A DNA stretch of 64,000 bases from Lentisphaerota bacterium (GTDB taxonomy: Bacteria; Verrucomicrobiota; Lentisphaeria; Victivallales; Victivallaceae): positions 1 to 64,000 of the forward strand of contig SUWB01000003.1 of NCBI GenBank assembly GCA_015061745.1, read 5' to 3'. The position numbers and the translations under genes are program-made. Numbering within the stretch: the stretch's first letter is position 1; each line of letters starts with the position of its first letter. This document shows, one piece after another, positions 1-8,029 of the stretch. Under the pieces are notes generated by a model. The model was not told where the DNA came from and made no database searches. It worked only from the letters and a program-made list of their open reading frames with translations.

Positions 1-176
1 TCAAGACCAAATCCAAATAGTCGAAAGAAAACTGTCAAATTCGCTGTTTGTCAGACTAAACGCACGATTTTCTCCCCTCAACGTGCGTTTACTATTACAA
101 ATGTGCGTTTACTTTGTCAATTCACCCTTTTTTTATGTTCTCCCAGCTTTTACCATACCCGTATTGAATTTTTCCG
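1..176. other. CRISPR trailer-side flank, no gene seen
   Basis: No convincing coding region is present. The stretch holds a perfect 9-bp inverted repeat (AAACGCACG at 58-66, CGTGCGTTT at 82-90) and an 11-bp direct repeat (GTGCGTTTACT at 83-93 and 103-113). It lies beyond the degenerate end of the array, so on the minus strand it would be the region where pre-crRNA transcription runs out. There is no clear T-run, so a terminator role is only a guess. Confidence 0.4.
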
Positions 177-1531
177 GTTTGAGACCCCTATAAAACTGCA
201 CTGCGCTCAAACACATCAGGCGTTACCTTATATACACTGCAAGTTTGAGACCCCTATAAAACTGCACTACTCTCAAACAGGGTACAATCCCATCTTTTTA
301 TAGTTTGAGTTTGAGACCCCTATAAAACTGCACTACTCTCAAACGCCTTCGCCTTGGCAATAGCCCTATCCATCGTTTGAGACCCCTATAAAACTGCACT
401 GCTCTCAAACTGAAGATGCCGGATTATCGTTAAAAGTGAGTTTGAGACCCCTATAAAACTGCACTGCTCTCAAACAGTGGCCTGTGGCTGCGATTTATCA
501 ATAGCGTTTGAGACCCCTATAAAACTGCACTGCTCTCAAACGCTGCCGGAGAGGGCATTGGTCGCCTCCTGGTTTGAGCCCCCTATAAAACTGCACTGCT
601 CTCAAACCCACGATGCGCCGTATAGGAGGCGTTCACCGTTTGAGACCCCTATAAAACTGCACTGCTCTCAAACTTTGAGCTCCGCATACTTAAGGGACAA
701 CGCGTTTGAGACCCCTATAAAACTGCACTGCTCTCAAACCGGAGACTCCTTTTTTTGTCCGGCACTGAAGTTTGAGACCCCTATAAAACTGCACTGCTCT
801 CAAACTGAAAGAACAAATTAAAAGATGAAAAAAAAGTTTGAGACCCCTATAAAACTGCACTGCTCTCAAACCCTTCGGAGTGATCGAAAAATCTTTGGCG
901 AGTTTGAGACCCCTATAAAACTGCACTGCTCTCAAACTTGATGGACAAAACAAATCCGCATCCTCATGTTTGAGACCCCTATAAAACTGCACTGCTCTCA
1001 AACTCACACACAAAATCTTCAGCATCTCCGCTGGTTTGAGACCCCTATAAAACTGCACTGCTCTCAAACCATCTGGTCTTCAAGAAGCGGGAAAGCACCG
1101 TTTGAGACCCCTATAAAACTGCACTGCTCTCAAACATTACAAGTATACGAAAGAACGTTTTGCTGGTTTGAGACCCCTATAAAACTGCACTGCTCTCAAA
1201 CCCAGCTTGTAACCTCAACTGTCAATGGTATGTTTGAGACCCCTATAAAACTGCACTGCTCTCAAACCTTGTATTCGTACACGGTGCCGGGGGCGGCGTT
1301 TGAGACCCCTATAAAACTGCACTGCTCTCAAACACAGCAAGCTGGCAAGCTCCGGCGATGACAGTTTGAGACCCCTATAAAACTGCACTGCTCTCAAACC
1401 TTCGCAGTGCCAGAAAAGTTGAAAAGCCTGTTTGAGACCCCTATAAAACTGCACTGCTCTCAAACGCAGGAGGAGGTGTAGGTGGTTGAGGATTTGTTTG
1501 AGACCCCTATAAAACTGCACTGCTCTCAAAC
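177..1531 (-). CRISPR. Type II-A CRISPR array, 21 repeats and 20 spacers
   Basis: Twenty-one 36-bp repeats are separated by 29-30-bp spacers; repeats start at 177, 243, 309, 375, 440, 506, 572, 638, 704, 770, 836, 902, 968, 1034, 1100, 1166, 1232, 1298, 1364, 1430 and 1496. On the plus strand the repeat begins GTTTGAGACCCC and ends GCTCTCAAAC. The functional sense is minus, because there it begins GTTTGAGAGC, like II-A crRNAs, and it complements the tracrRNA at 7634-7653. The three leftmost repeats carry substitutions (CTGCGC at 177; CTAC at 243 and 309), which marks the old, trailer end. The repeat at 572 has A to C at position 8. New spacers should therefore enter at the right, next to csn2. 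Spacer targets cannot be identified here. Confidence 0.98.
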
Positions 1532-1654
1532 CTCAAATTGACACTTGAGACCAGAACACAGCTTTATAAAGAAATTAAGAAGACAAAAAAATGCTTCTCA
1601 TATTGACCCCTGATAGAATATAGCCTGCCTTTGGTGAAAAATCAAATCATTTGA
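1532..1654 (-). promoter_or_regulatory. CRISPR leader with ATTTGAG anchor
   Basis: This A+T-rich spacer lies between csn2 and the first (newest) repeat. Read on the minus strand, its last seven bases before the repeat (1538-1532) are ATTTGAG, identical to the leader-anchoring sequence known to direct spacer acquisition in streptococcal and staphylococcal type II-A systems. A TATAAA lies in the leader, but no good -35 was found at normal spacing, so the crRNA promoter is not assigned. Readthrough from the cas operon is also possible. Confidence 0.75.
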
Positions 1655-2320
1655 TCAAAATTCACACAAATCACTATCAATAACCGTTCGCTTTTCAAGA
1701 GAAAGCTTATTATATTCACGATTGTCTATCAGCATAATATTATATTCGTGGGAACAACAGGTAGCCGTAAAATTTTCCATTGTTTCGTCATCAAGAAGCG
1801 AACGCAGATTGACAAAAACGAATACCGAAGCAAGGGCATTGGCTCTCATCAATTCCATATAGGTCAAAATTTTTTCTGCCAATGGCAAATCATCCTCTTT
1901 CAAATATATTCCGGCAGTTTTCAAAAGACTTGACATTGACAGTTTGGAAAATTCTAACTCAAAATCATCTTGAAACGCCAAATCAAGCAGTAAGTTCTCA
2001 ATATCCCCCAGCAGGTGCTGACTTCTTTCATAAAATTCAGCGGAAAGAGCTTGTTTCTCTAATCTTGAAGTAATTTTTGTTATAAGATTTTTGCGATTGA
2101 TCTCAAAAGGGAAAAAATTGGTGTGCAATTCAAGATTCCCGGATATAGAAACCGGATGATCATCAGATGATAGAACTGCATCGCCGCTTTCTCCATTATA
2201 TTGGCGGCAGAGGTCATCGGTAAAGCGATAAAAAAAGGTCGGATTTTCTATAACAAGAGCGGGAAAATGCCCGGTTTCAAATTGAAAAACCGTTTGTATT
2301 TCCGGATGAACAAGTTTCAT
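1655..2320 (-). CDS. csn2: CRISPR adaptation protein Csn2 (short form)
   Basis: This 221-residue protein is the type II-A signature gene. Csn2 forms a tetrameric ring that threads double-stranded DNA ends and works with Cas1, Cas2 and Cas9 during spacer capture. Its length matches the short streptococcal Csn2 (about 220 residues). The C-terminal half shows the family pattern: a helical stretch, then a strand ASVFVFVNLRSLLD, then NIMLIDNREYNKL near residues 190-205. It overlaps the end of cas2 by 4 bp, which indicates translational coupling, and it is followed by the leader and array. The N-terminal part is poorly conserved, as is usual for the family. The assignment rests on position, length and the C-terminal pattern. 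Confidence 0.85.
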   Translation of the reverse strand: MKLVHPEIQTVFQFETGHFPALVIENPTFFYRFTDDLCRQYNGESGDAVLSSDDHPVSISGNLELHTNFFPFEINRKNLITKITSRLEKQALSAEFYERSQHLLGDIENLLLDLAFQDDFELEFSKLSMSSLLKTAGIYLKEDDLPLAEKILTYMELMRANALASVFVFVNLRSLLDDETMENFTATCCSHEYNIMLIDNREYNKLSLEKRTVIDSDLCEF

Positions 2321-2643
2321 ATGATCACCAGACTTTTATCCGTTGTAATAACATCACTTTGAGACTCGCCGATAATAAAAGAGATATTGGCAAATTGCTT
2401 TTCAGTTACCGCCATTACACAAATCATTCCTGCTGGCGGTTTGAAACTTTCAATTCTTGCAACCACACTCCGGGCCATTGCTTCATTGATAACCATCCGG
2501 CAATAAACTGACTCCTGCAACATAAAAAAGCCGTTTAAAATCAAATTTTTACGAAACTTCCGATAATTACGCCGATTTTCAGAAGTAACTGTCGGCAGAT
2601 CAAAAAACACCATTAATCTCATAAAACGATAGTTTATTTTCAT
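2317..2643 (-). CDS. cas2: CRISPR-associated endonuclease Cas2
   Basis: This 108-residue Cas2 has the ferredoxin-like fold opening RLMVFFDLPT, with the conserved Asp of the first strand, followed by NRRNYRKFRKNLI and the typical QESVYCRM strand. Cas2 bridges two Cas1 dimers in the spacer integration complex. The start was placed at MKINYRFMR, because the longer frame upstream lies inside cas1 and is unlike Cas2, and because this ATG gives a 4-bp overlap with the cas1 stop. The C-terminus carries VTEKQFANI, common in II-A Cas2. It is co-transcribed with cas1 and csn2. Confidence 0.93.
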   Translation of the reverse strand: MKINYRFMRLMVFFDLPTVTSENRRNYRKFRKNLILNGFFMLQESVYCRMVINEAMARSVVARIESFKPPAGMICVMAVTEKQFANISFIIGESQSDVITTDKSLVII

Positions 2644-3515
2644 TTTATTTTGTAAAATTTTATAACAGATAAATCTTTGGTCATTATTGCTTTGAATATA
2701 CTGCGGACATAAAGCATAATACAATCGTCCAAACGGTAATTTTTGTTATCAATGACAAATGGCTGATTGAAAATTTCCAGAACTTTATGTTTTTCAGCAG
2801 AACCGAATTCACAGAATTGGCAGGAATCCACCCAACGGTCGACAAGCACCCTGAAAGGTTCCATCAAATCGCAGCTGAGATTGAATTGATTAAATGTATT
2901 GTGATGAGCAATGCCAAGCTGTGTTGAAAATCCGCAGGCAACTATTTCACGGTTGAACGCAGATAAAATCAGAGAATAACCGTAGTTCAAAGCTGAATCG
3001 ACAGCCATCCCATTTCCCCGTTTGAAGCCATTACCGAAAATTGCATTGAAATAAACTTTAGCCGCATGGCCTTCCCGGTTACTGGTATCCCCAGGTTGAA
3101 TATCAGGAATGTAGGAATGCAGTAAAGCAGCCTCTTTTGACTTTCCCTTTTGGGACAGAAAAAGAGCCTGATTATATATTTTTTCTGCAATGATCCTTGT
3201 CCATAAAAATTGACAATATTCCTTATCCCATTGGATTTGCTCCTGCAGTTTTCCGGAACATTCGCCGTGGCCGTAACAGGACATCAATTCCGCACACGGT
3301 GAATGTTTTTCATCGCAGAAAACAACTTTCACCTTTCGTTTGGTCAGTTCAACAAGCAAACTGCCGGTTAAGCAGCACGCCGGATTTTCCACGATCAGTG
3401 TGTTGATCTCATCAAGAAAAATCCGGAGGGTCTCGCTATCCTTACGGATAACGAGATACCCCATCCGCAAATCCAGTTTGCTGCGTTTTTCAACAACAAC
3501 GGTCCGGAAACTCAT
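2640..3515 (-). CDS. cas1: CRISPR-associated endonuclease Cas1
   Basis: Cas1 is the integrase that inserts new spacers at the leader end. The 291-residue protein has the normal length for type II. It opens with MSFRTVVVEKRSKLDL, as II-A Cas1 proteins do. The metal-binding residues are visible: Glu in SNREGHAAKVYFN, His in GIAHHNTFNQFNL and the acidic cluster CDLMEPFR. The gene starts 3 bp after the cas9 stop and overlaps cas2 by 4 bp, so the four cas genes form one tight operon. Confidence 0.96.
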   Translation of the reverse strand: MSFRTVVVEKRSKLDLRMGYLVIRKDSETLRIFLDEINTLIVENPACCLTGSLLVELTKRKVKVVFCDEKHSPCAELMSCYGHGECSGKLQEQIQWDKEYCQFLWTRIIAEKIYNQALFLSQKGKSKEAALLHSYIPDIQPGDTSNREGHAAKVYFNAIFGNGFKRGNGMAVDSALNYGYSLILSAFNREIVACGFSTQLGIAHHNTFNQFNLSCDLMEPFRVLVDRWVDSCQFCEFGSAEKHKVLEIFNQPFVIDNKNYRLDDCIMLYVRSIFKAIMTKDLSVIKFYKIK

Positions 3516-3518
3516 TTT

Positions 3519-6500
3519 TTACATCAACTCTAAAAGATTGATACTCTTTGTCTCGTGCAAACCGCTTGCATCTGAATACACGATATGTACTGCAGAAAAA
3601 ATCTTTTTCCAGTTGGAAAGATTGCTGCTAATCGTTGTTACAGCCGCATTAGCGACTCCTCCAAGCTGGCTTAAATCAACGCCGCTTCCACTGCCTCGAC
3701 CAAATGAATTGATGATACCAAGCAATATTTCCGCCTGTTTTTCCGGTGTCAGAGAAATAAATGTTTCTCTACCGGTTTTCAAACACTCCGCAGGATTGGC
3801 GGGACGTTTGCTAAACAAGCCTGATGAGAGCTTATTTAACAGGATATCATACAATTCAATATTCCCCAAAATAGAAAAACGGTCAAATTCTTCTGAATAA
3901 ATGTGCTTCGGATTTTTTTTCTTTTTCTCACAATATGACTCCAAATGTTTAATGTACGCTTCCCATTTATTATCAAGAAGCAATGATGAAGCCATTGCAA
4001 TCAACAATTTTCTCCCGCCACCACTTTTTCCGTTAAGCATAAATCTCAAGCCATTGTCCACCTCAAAAACCGTTTTGATCTTTATCGGCTTAAGCCCCAA
4101 CGGAAATTGGACAGTCAATTCTTTTTTTCCGGTTGGATCCGTGAATTTTTTGACATACTCCACAGCAACATTTTCATCCCGCAGGAACCGATCGGCAACC
4201 ATCAAATCAACGGGTACTAAAGTCAATTCTTTAACGGTCTTTTTTTTGCCCGGAATTTCTGTCAGGGCAAAAATAAAGAATGAAGCTGACGGCTTGCGAT
4301 ATCCCCCATAAATCCCGGTGGGCTTTCCTTTTTTCAAAGGAATCAAATCTTCCGCTGCCGACAGAGGATTTTGATCAAAAAGTCCACCGTGCTGGCAATA
4401 ACTGTAATTGCTCAAATGCAGGTAATTGCGTTGCATATTCTTTGCCACTGAAGCGATATCTTGTTCCCCGTTCCAAACAACGGAACCGGTTATGGTTTTT
4501 ACCGTTCCGGAAAAGAGCTTGCCGATTTTCAGACTATAATTACCGGTATGTCCGGCAAACCAGTTACGGGTGAAAAAACTGCTGTATACATTACCAACAA
4601 CAATATTCAGATAGGCATCTTTAGCGTGGTGCAAATCGTTTATTGTTCTTGATTTCGCAAAACCGAATTCGTGCCGGAAATCAGAAACAAGACCTGCTTT
4701 AACATAGACAACTTCGCTTTCGGGATAACGTTCCTTGAGCAATTCAGTGATCACCTTTGTTGACTGACGGGTTTCAACAAGCTGTCTGTTGATGAATCCC
4801 CATTGTTCATCGTCAGAAAATGGGGTACTGCGGGTCAGACGGTAAAACTTTTCATCAGAAATCAATTTCTTATCTCTCAAACTTTGCCAGAAAGGCAGCA
4901 TTTTATGCCGGATTTCTGCATCAATGGGGTAAGAGTCGCTTTTGGCACCATTGGCCTTACTGTTCACTAATACGATATTATCAAGAATACTGTCGTCTTT
5001 GACTTTTGACTGCGGGTAGATATGTTCCTTATCACACAATTTCAAATCTGTAATGGGGTCTCCGGTATACATATCTCTGCCCAATTGCATAAAGTAAAGA
5101 TACAACACATCTCTCTGTAAGGCGGATTCATCGTATCTTTCCAATTCTTGACTCAATCGCCGGGTATCATCATCGGCGATCTCCCGGTAAAGTTCCTGCA
5201 GTTGAGCCATACGGGACACAGTTCTTTGCTTTTTCTTTGTGCCATCCACATCGCGAGCCATTTCGACGAATATTTTTGCGGGCGGATATCCCATAGTCCG
5301 GGTGATTTCATCAAGAATCGTCAGCGTGCGGATGATCGGCCGTTTGACCGAATTGGAAATATACATTTCATCAAGCCGATCCGAAAGGCTTAACGGGCTA
5401 TTGGAGTAATATGCTTTCCGTTCTCTTTCCACATACTTGGCAAAGGGAAATTTATCACTCATAAGCTGCTGCAAATTGAAATTGTATTCCCACAGCATAT
5501 TGATGATAGACAATTGATTCCCCGTTACAGGATCAAAGTATAAAGGTTCTGTCAGGAATTTTTCAGAGAGGCGGCCGAAACCTTGAAAATTTTTTGAGGA
5601 AATTTTCTTTATATCGCCGGAATCAAGATTCGGAAATTTTTTCAAAAAGTTCTGGAATCTTGTCCGATCTTCTGTAAATGCTCTTTGGCTGATGATTTGT
5701 TCTACTTCGTTTTCAGTAAGTTTCTTTGACTCAAGAAACGGCATAAATATTTTCCAACTGCTCAATGCCGCAGTAACTGTATCGTCAATGCCGATAATAC
5801 TGTTCTCTGTGATATCGCTGTAAAAATTGTTGGATATCAGAAATGAAACGATCGTTTTCTTAGTCACTTTACTGTACTGTAAAAACAAACCATAAATTTT
5901 CTGTTTGCACTCAACTGATACCGGACTGCCATTGATATGGATCATATTGATCAAATTCAAGACCTTAAATCGCTGATACAAAAGAGAATGTTCAGGCAAC
6001 ACCAATTCATTGGGCAAATAGGTACAACGATTTATCATACGGTTGATAAATTCGTTTTCGCAGGCATCTAAATCCACTTTTTCCTTGAAATTCCATGGCA
6101 GAATCCGTCCTTCCGCTTTGCGACGGAGCCAGGAAAAGTCACTATGGGCATTGAGAGGTCCGACAAAATAAGGAATCCGGAATTCCATAATAGATAAGAC
6201 CTTGTCCATTACAGACAAGCCATCAGGGTCGCGTTCGATCAAAAAGGGCAAATAGACTGAAGCTTTGAGCAGCAGATTTCTTAATTCATTCCAATATAAC
6301 TGATAAGGCACAGTTCTGTTATCACTGACGACCTGCTTCGGCAAAAATTTTTCAATGGCGATATCCTGATTTATTTGATCAAGTACAGCTTTATCTGCGG
6401 CAGCTTCAGGAACATCTGTATCTTCGATTTTTATGTTTTTGAGTTTCCCTTTTATGAACGTATAAAAGTCTTCTCTTTTGATTTTTCTCAGTTTATCCCG

Positions 6501-7589
6501 TCCGCAGTATGCCGCATAATTATTTTTGTCTGCTGCACGAAAAATATCCCGGTAATCTTGAGGCGAAAGATATTTTTTGACAAGATATTTCAACGCTTTC
6601 AAATCAGATTTATGCTTTTCATAGATCCGTACTTTGGAACTGGAAAGATTTTTATCATCTCCGACAATATCTGCCAATACAGACCAGTCGAATATTTTTT
6701 TCATAATCAAAAGCAAGGAAGCATTATCTTCATCCAGCTGAGAGATCGCCTCTGTTATTTTTTCGTCATCAGCATCCAGGGATAACTTTATATCTTCAAG
6801 ATCTGTATTGGGGAACAGTTTTGAAAATTTGCCTTCAAGTCCGCACAACATCCGCAAAAATTCGCTGGCATCAAACCATTGTTCTTCATCGCTTTTTTTA
6901 TTTTTGACTTGCAGATATTCGGCAAGTGTTTTATATTTATCTGTTCTGGAATTTGAAGACTTCAAGATATGACCGATATGCTCGACAGCAATATCACAAT
7001 GTTTCCACGGCAGTACACTGTTATGTTCTTCTGTAAAACTTTCCAATTCACTGTAAATTGCCTGAAAATCGATGATTTCATCGACTTTCTCTTTTGCAAC
7101 GTCGCTGAAAAAATGACCTCTATGTGCCAACAGCCAGGCACACGCCACATAAATCAGCCGGATGTCGTGCGGTTCATTTGAATCGATCAATTCTGCAATA
7201 AGATGATGGATCGTCGGGTATTGTTTGTAAAAATTCCGGTCTGTATAATTACTGTCAGCAAAAATACCGTACGGTATCTCATCAGGTCCTTTTTTCAGAG
7301 AACTGCTGTTGATACGATGAAAAAATCCCGGATCGACAGCTCCTATTTCCGATGCAAAAAGTTCGCGTAAAAGTTGAATTCTTTGCTGTCTGCGGTCCAG
7401 ACGGCGGCGGGCGGCACGAAATGTTCTGCGTTCGTTGGCCAATTGAGCTTCTTCAAAAAGATGCACACCCCAAACAGGATGCTGGCGGTATTTTATCAGT
7501 TGATAGCTTTCATAAGCAGCGGCGTAGCCGACAGAGTTCGTTCCAATATCCAATCCCACAAAATAATCAGATTTTTTTGAATTTTTCAT
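3519..7589 (-). CDS. cas9: CRISPR effector nuclease Cas9 (type II-A)
   Basis: This 1356-residue Cas9 is close in length to the streptococcal II-A enzyme. It uses crRNA and tracrRNA to cut DNA. RuvC-I is YFVGLDIGTNSVG with Asp14, followed by the Arg-rich bridge helix RTFRAARRRLDRRQQRI. RuvC-II is IFVEMARD with Glu776; the HNH motif is KEHIYPQSKVKDDS with His856; RuvC-III is HHAKDAYLN with His988 and Asp991. All five positions match catalytic residues of SpCas9, so it should be active; the residue before the HNH His is Glu rather than Asp. Near the C-terminus it keeps DLSQLGG, but the segment after it is rich in Ala, Thr and Ser and lacks an RKR-type Arg pair. The start is fixed by the RuvC-I motif, and a tracrRNA begins divergently just upstream. 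Confidence 0.97.
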   Translation of the reverse strand: MKNSKKSDYFVGLDIGTNSVGYAAAYESYQLIKYRQHPVWGVHLFEEAQLANERRTFRAARRRLDRRQQRIQLLRELFASEIGAVDPGFFHRINSSSLKKGPDEIPYGIFADSNYTDRNFYKQYPTIHHLIAELIDSNEPHDIRLIYVACAWLLAHRGHFFSDVAKEKVDEIIDFQAIYSELESFTEEHNSVLPWKHCDIAVEHIGHILKSSNSRTDKYKTLAEYLQVKNKKSDEEQWFDASEFLRMLCGLEGKFSKLFPNTDLEDIKLSLDADDEKITEAISQLDEDNASLLLIMKKIFDWSVLADIVGDDKNLSSSKVRIYEKHKSDLKALKYLVKKYLSPQDYRDIFRAADKNNYAAYCGRDKLRKIKREDFYTFIKGKLKNIKIEDTDVPEAAADKAVLDQINQDIAIEKFLPKQVVSDNRTVPYQLYWNELRNLLLKASVYLPFLIERDPDGLSVMDKVLSIMEFRIPYFVGPLNAHSDFSWLRRKAEGRILPWNFKEKVDLDACENEFINRMINRCTYLPNELVLPEHSLLYQRFKVLNLINMIHINGSPVSVECKQKIYGLFLQYSKVTKKTIVSFLISNNFYSDITENSIIGIDDTVTAALSSWKIFMPFLESKKLTENEVEQIISQRAFTEDRTRFQNFLKKFPNLDSGDIKKISSKNFQGFGRLSEKFLTEPLYFDPVTGNQLSIINMLWEYNFNLQQLMSDKFPFAKYVERERKAYYSNSPLSLSDRLDEMYISNSVKRPIIRTLTILDEITRTMGYPPAKIFVEMARDVDGTKKKQRTVSRMAQLQELYREIADDDTRRLSQELERYDESALQRDVLYLYFMQLGRDMYTGDPITDLKLCDKEHIYPQSKVKDDSILDNIVLVNSKANGAKSDSYPIDAEIRHKMLPFWQSLRDKKLISDEKFYRLTRSTPFSDDEQWGFINRQLVETRQSTKVITELLKERYPESEVVYVKAGLVSDFRHEFGFAKSRTINDLHHAKDAYLNIVVGNVYSSFFTRNWFAGHTGNYSLKIGKLFSGTVKTITGSVVWNGEQDIASVAKNMQRNYLHLSNYSYCQHGGLFDQNPLSAAEDLIPLKKGKPTGIYGGYRKPSASFFIFALTEIPGKKKTVKELTLVPVDLMVADRFLRDENVAVEYVKKFTDPTGKKELTVQFPLGLKPIKIKTVFEVDNGLRFMLNGKSGGGRKLLIAMASSLLLDNKWEAYIKHLESYCEKKKKNPKHIYSEEFDRFSILGNIELYDILLNKLSSGLFSKRPANPAECLKTGRETFISLTPEKQAEILLGIINSFGRGSGSGVDLSQLGGVANAAVTTISSNLSNWKKIFSAVHIVYSDASGLHETKSINLLELM

Positions 7590-7617
7590 TTGCTTTTTCT
7601 TTCTCTGATGTTATATT
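7590..7617 (+). promoter_or_regulatory. Probable tracrRNA promoter
   Basis: TTGCTT (7590-7595) and TATATT (7612-7617) are 16 bp apart, and the -10 context TGTTATATTAT is the same as at the dksA-like and parE promoters here. The predicted start near 7625 is just before the anti-repeat. The -35 abuts the cas9 start codon on the other strand. A TATAAT also reads on the minus strand at 7620-7615, so the site may be bidirectional, but no matching -35 is seen for cas9. Confidence 0.55.
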
Positions 7618-7625
7618 ATACATTG

Positions 7626-7764
7626 TAGTCTGTGACCCCTATAAAACTGCACTACGAGTTCAAATAAAAATTTATTCACATCGTTGGTTCACAACCAAAT
7701 GCACGTTGGTGCAGCTTATTGATTTTTATTTGCCCCCTTCGTTTTCGCGGAGGGGATTTTTTTT
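7626..7764 (+). ncRNA. tracrRNA
   Basis: Twenty bases at 7634-7653 are identical to the plus-strand form of the CRISPR repeat, so this RNA would pair with minus-strand crRNA. The match then breaks into a bulge (ACGAGT) followed by TCAAAT, which pairs with the GTTTGA end of the crRNA. This is the lower-stem, bulge and upper-stem design of II-A tracrRNAs. Downstream come a 6-bp hairpin (TTGGTT at 7684-7689 with AACCAA at 7693-7698), a 5-bp hairpin (TGCAC at 7700-7704 with GTGCA at 7709-7713) and a terminator. The 5' end is estimated from the promoter. Confidence 0.88.
7733..7764 (+). terminator. Rho-independent terminator of tracrRNA
   Basis: A C-rich arm (7734-7741) pairs with the GGAGGGG-containing arm ending at 7755, giving about 8 bp with one G-U pair and a short T-rich loop. 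It is followed by eight T residues at 7757-7764. It ends the tracrRNA. Confidence 0.85.
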
Positions 7765-7897
7765 GGATTTGCCCCCGTCCTTATTCCTTTCTTCTTTTCT
7801 TTGCAGTATCGAAATATATTTCTTTACCACGGACACCTAATGTCCTTCACTCGGAATTTTATAAGATTTATGATCTTTTTTCAAATATATCACCATT

Positions 7898-7936
7898 ATA
7901 AAAAAAATCAACCGCTACTCTTTTTGAATAGCGGCT
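7898..7936 (-). terminator. Minus-strand terminator of the 8-12 kb gene run
   Basis: CCGCTA (7912-7917) pairs with TAGCGG (7929-7934), and the stem extends inward past one mismatch. On the minus strand the stem is followed by a T-rich stretch (complement of the A-run at 7899-7907). It lies downstream of the four-helix-bundle gene. The 7765-7897 stretch between it and the tracrRNA shows no gene. Confidence 0.7.
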
Positions 7937-7956
7937 GAGGATCGGCAAGGCGTAAA

Positions 7957-8005
7957 TCAGTATTTCCCGGCAGGGATGATTTCAAGCCAGTAACCGTCGG
8001 GCACA
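7957..8005 (-). pseudogene. Duplicated 3' end of the glyoxalase-like gene
   Basis: Read on the minus strand this encodes PDGYWLEIIPAGKY and a stop, the same C-terminus as the intact glyoxalase-like gene ending at 8647. At DNA level, 45 bp match 8647-8691 with four differences, then similarity stops abruptly. There is no start or body, so it is a gene-end fragment. It overlaps the neighbourhood of the four-helix-bundle stop in another frame. Confidence 0.75.
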
Positions 8006-8029
8006 GTGGTCAGAACGACTACGTACCCA

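Noticed and set aside
103-1529. Open frames of 66-131 codons across the array on both strands
   Set aside because: They are translations of CRISPR repeats and spacers, recognisable by the repeated FETPIKLHCSQT or LRAVQFYRGLK block.
2644-2724. N-terminal extension of cas2
   Set aside because: The extra residues lie in cas1, are unlike Cas2, and the internal ATG gives the normal 4-bp overlap.
7626-7664. Long-form tracrRNA acting as a natural guide to repress cas9
   Set aside because: The predicted start leaves only a few bases before the anti-repeat, so there is no room for a guide-like segment.
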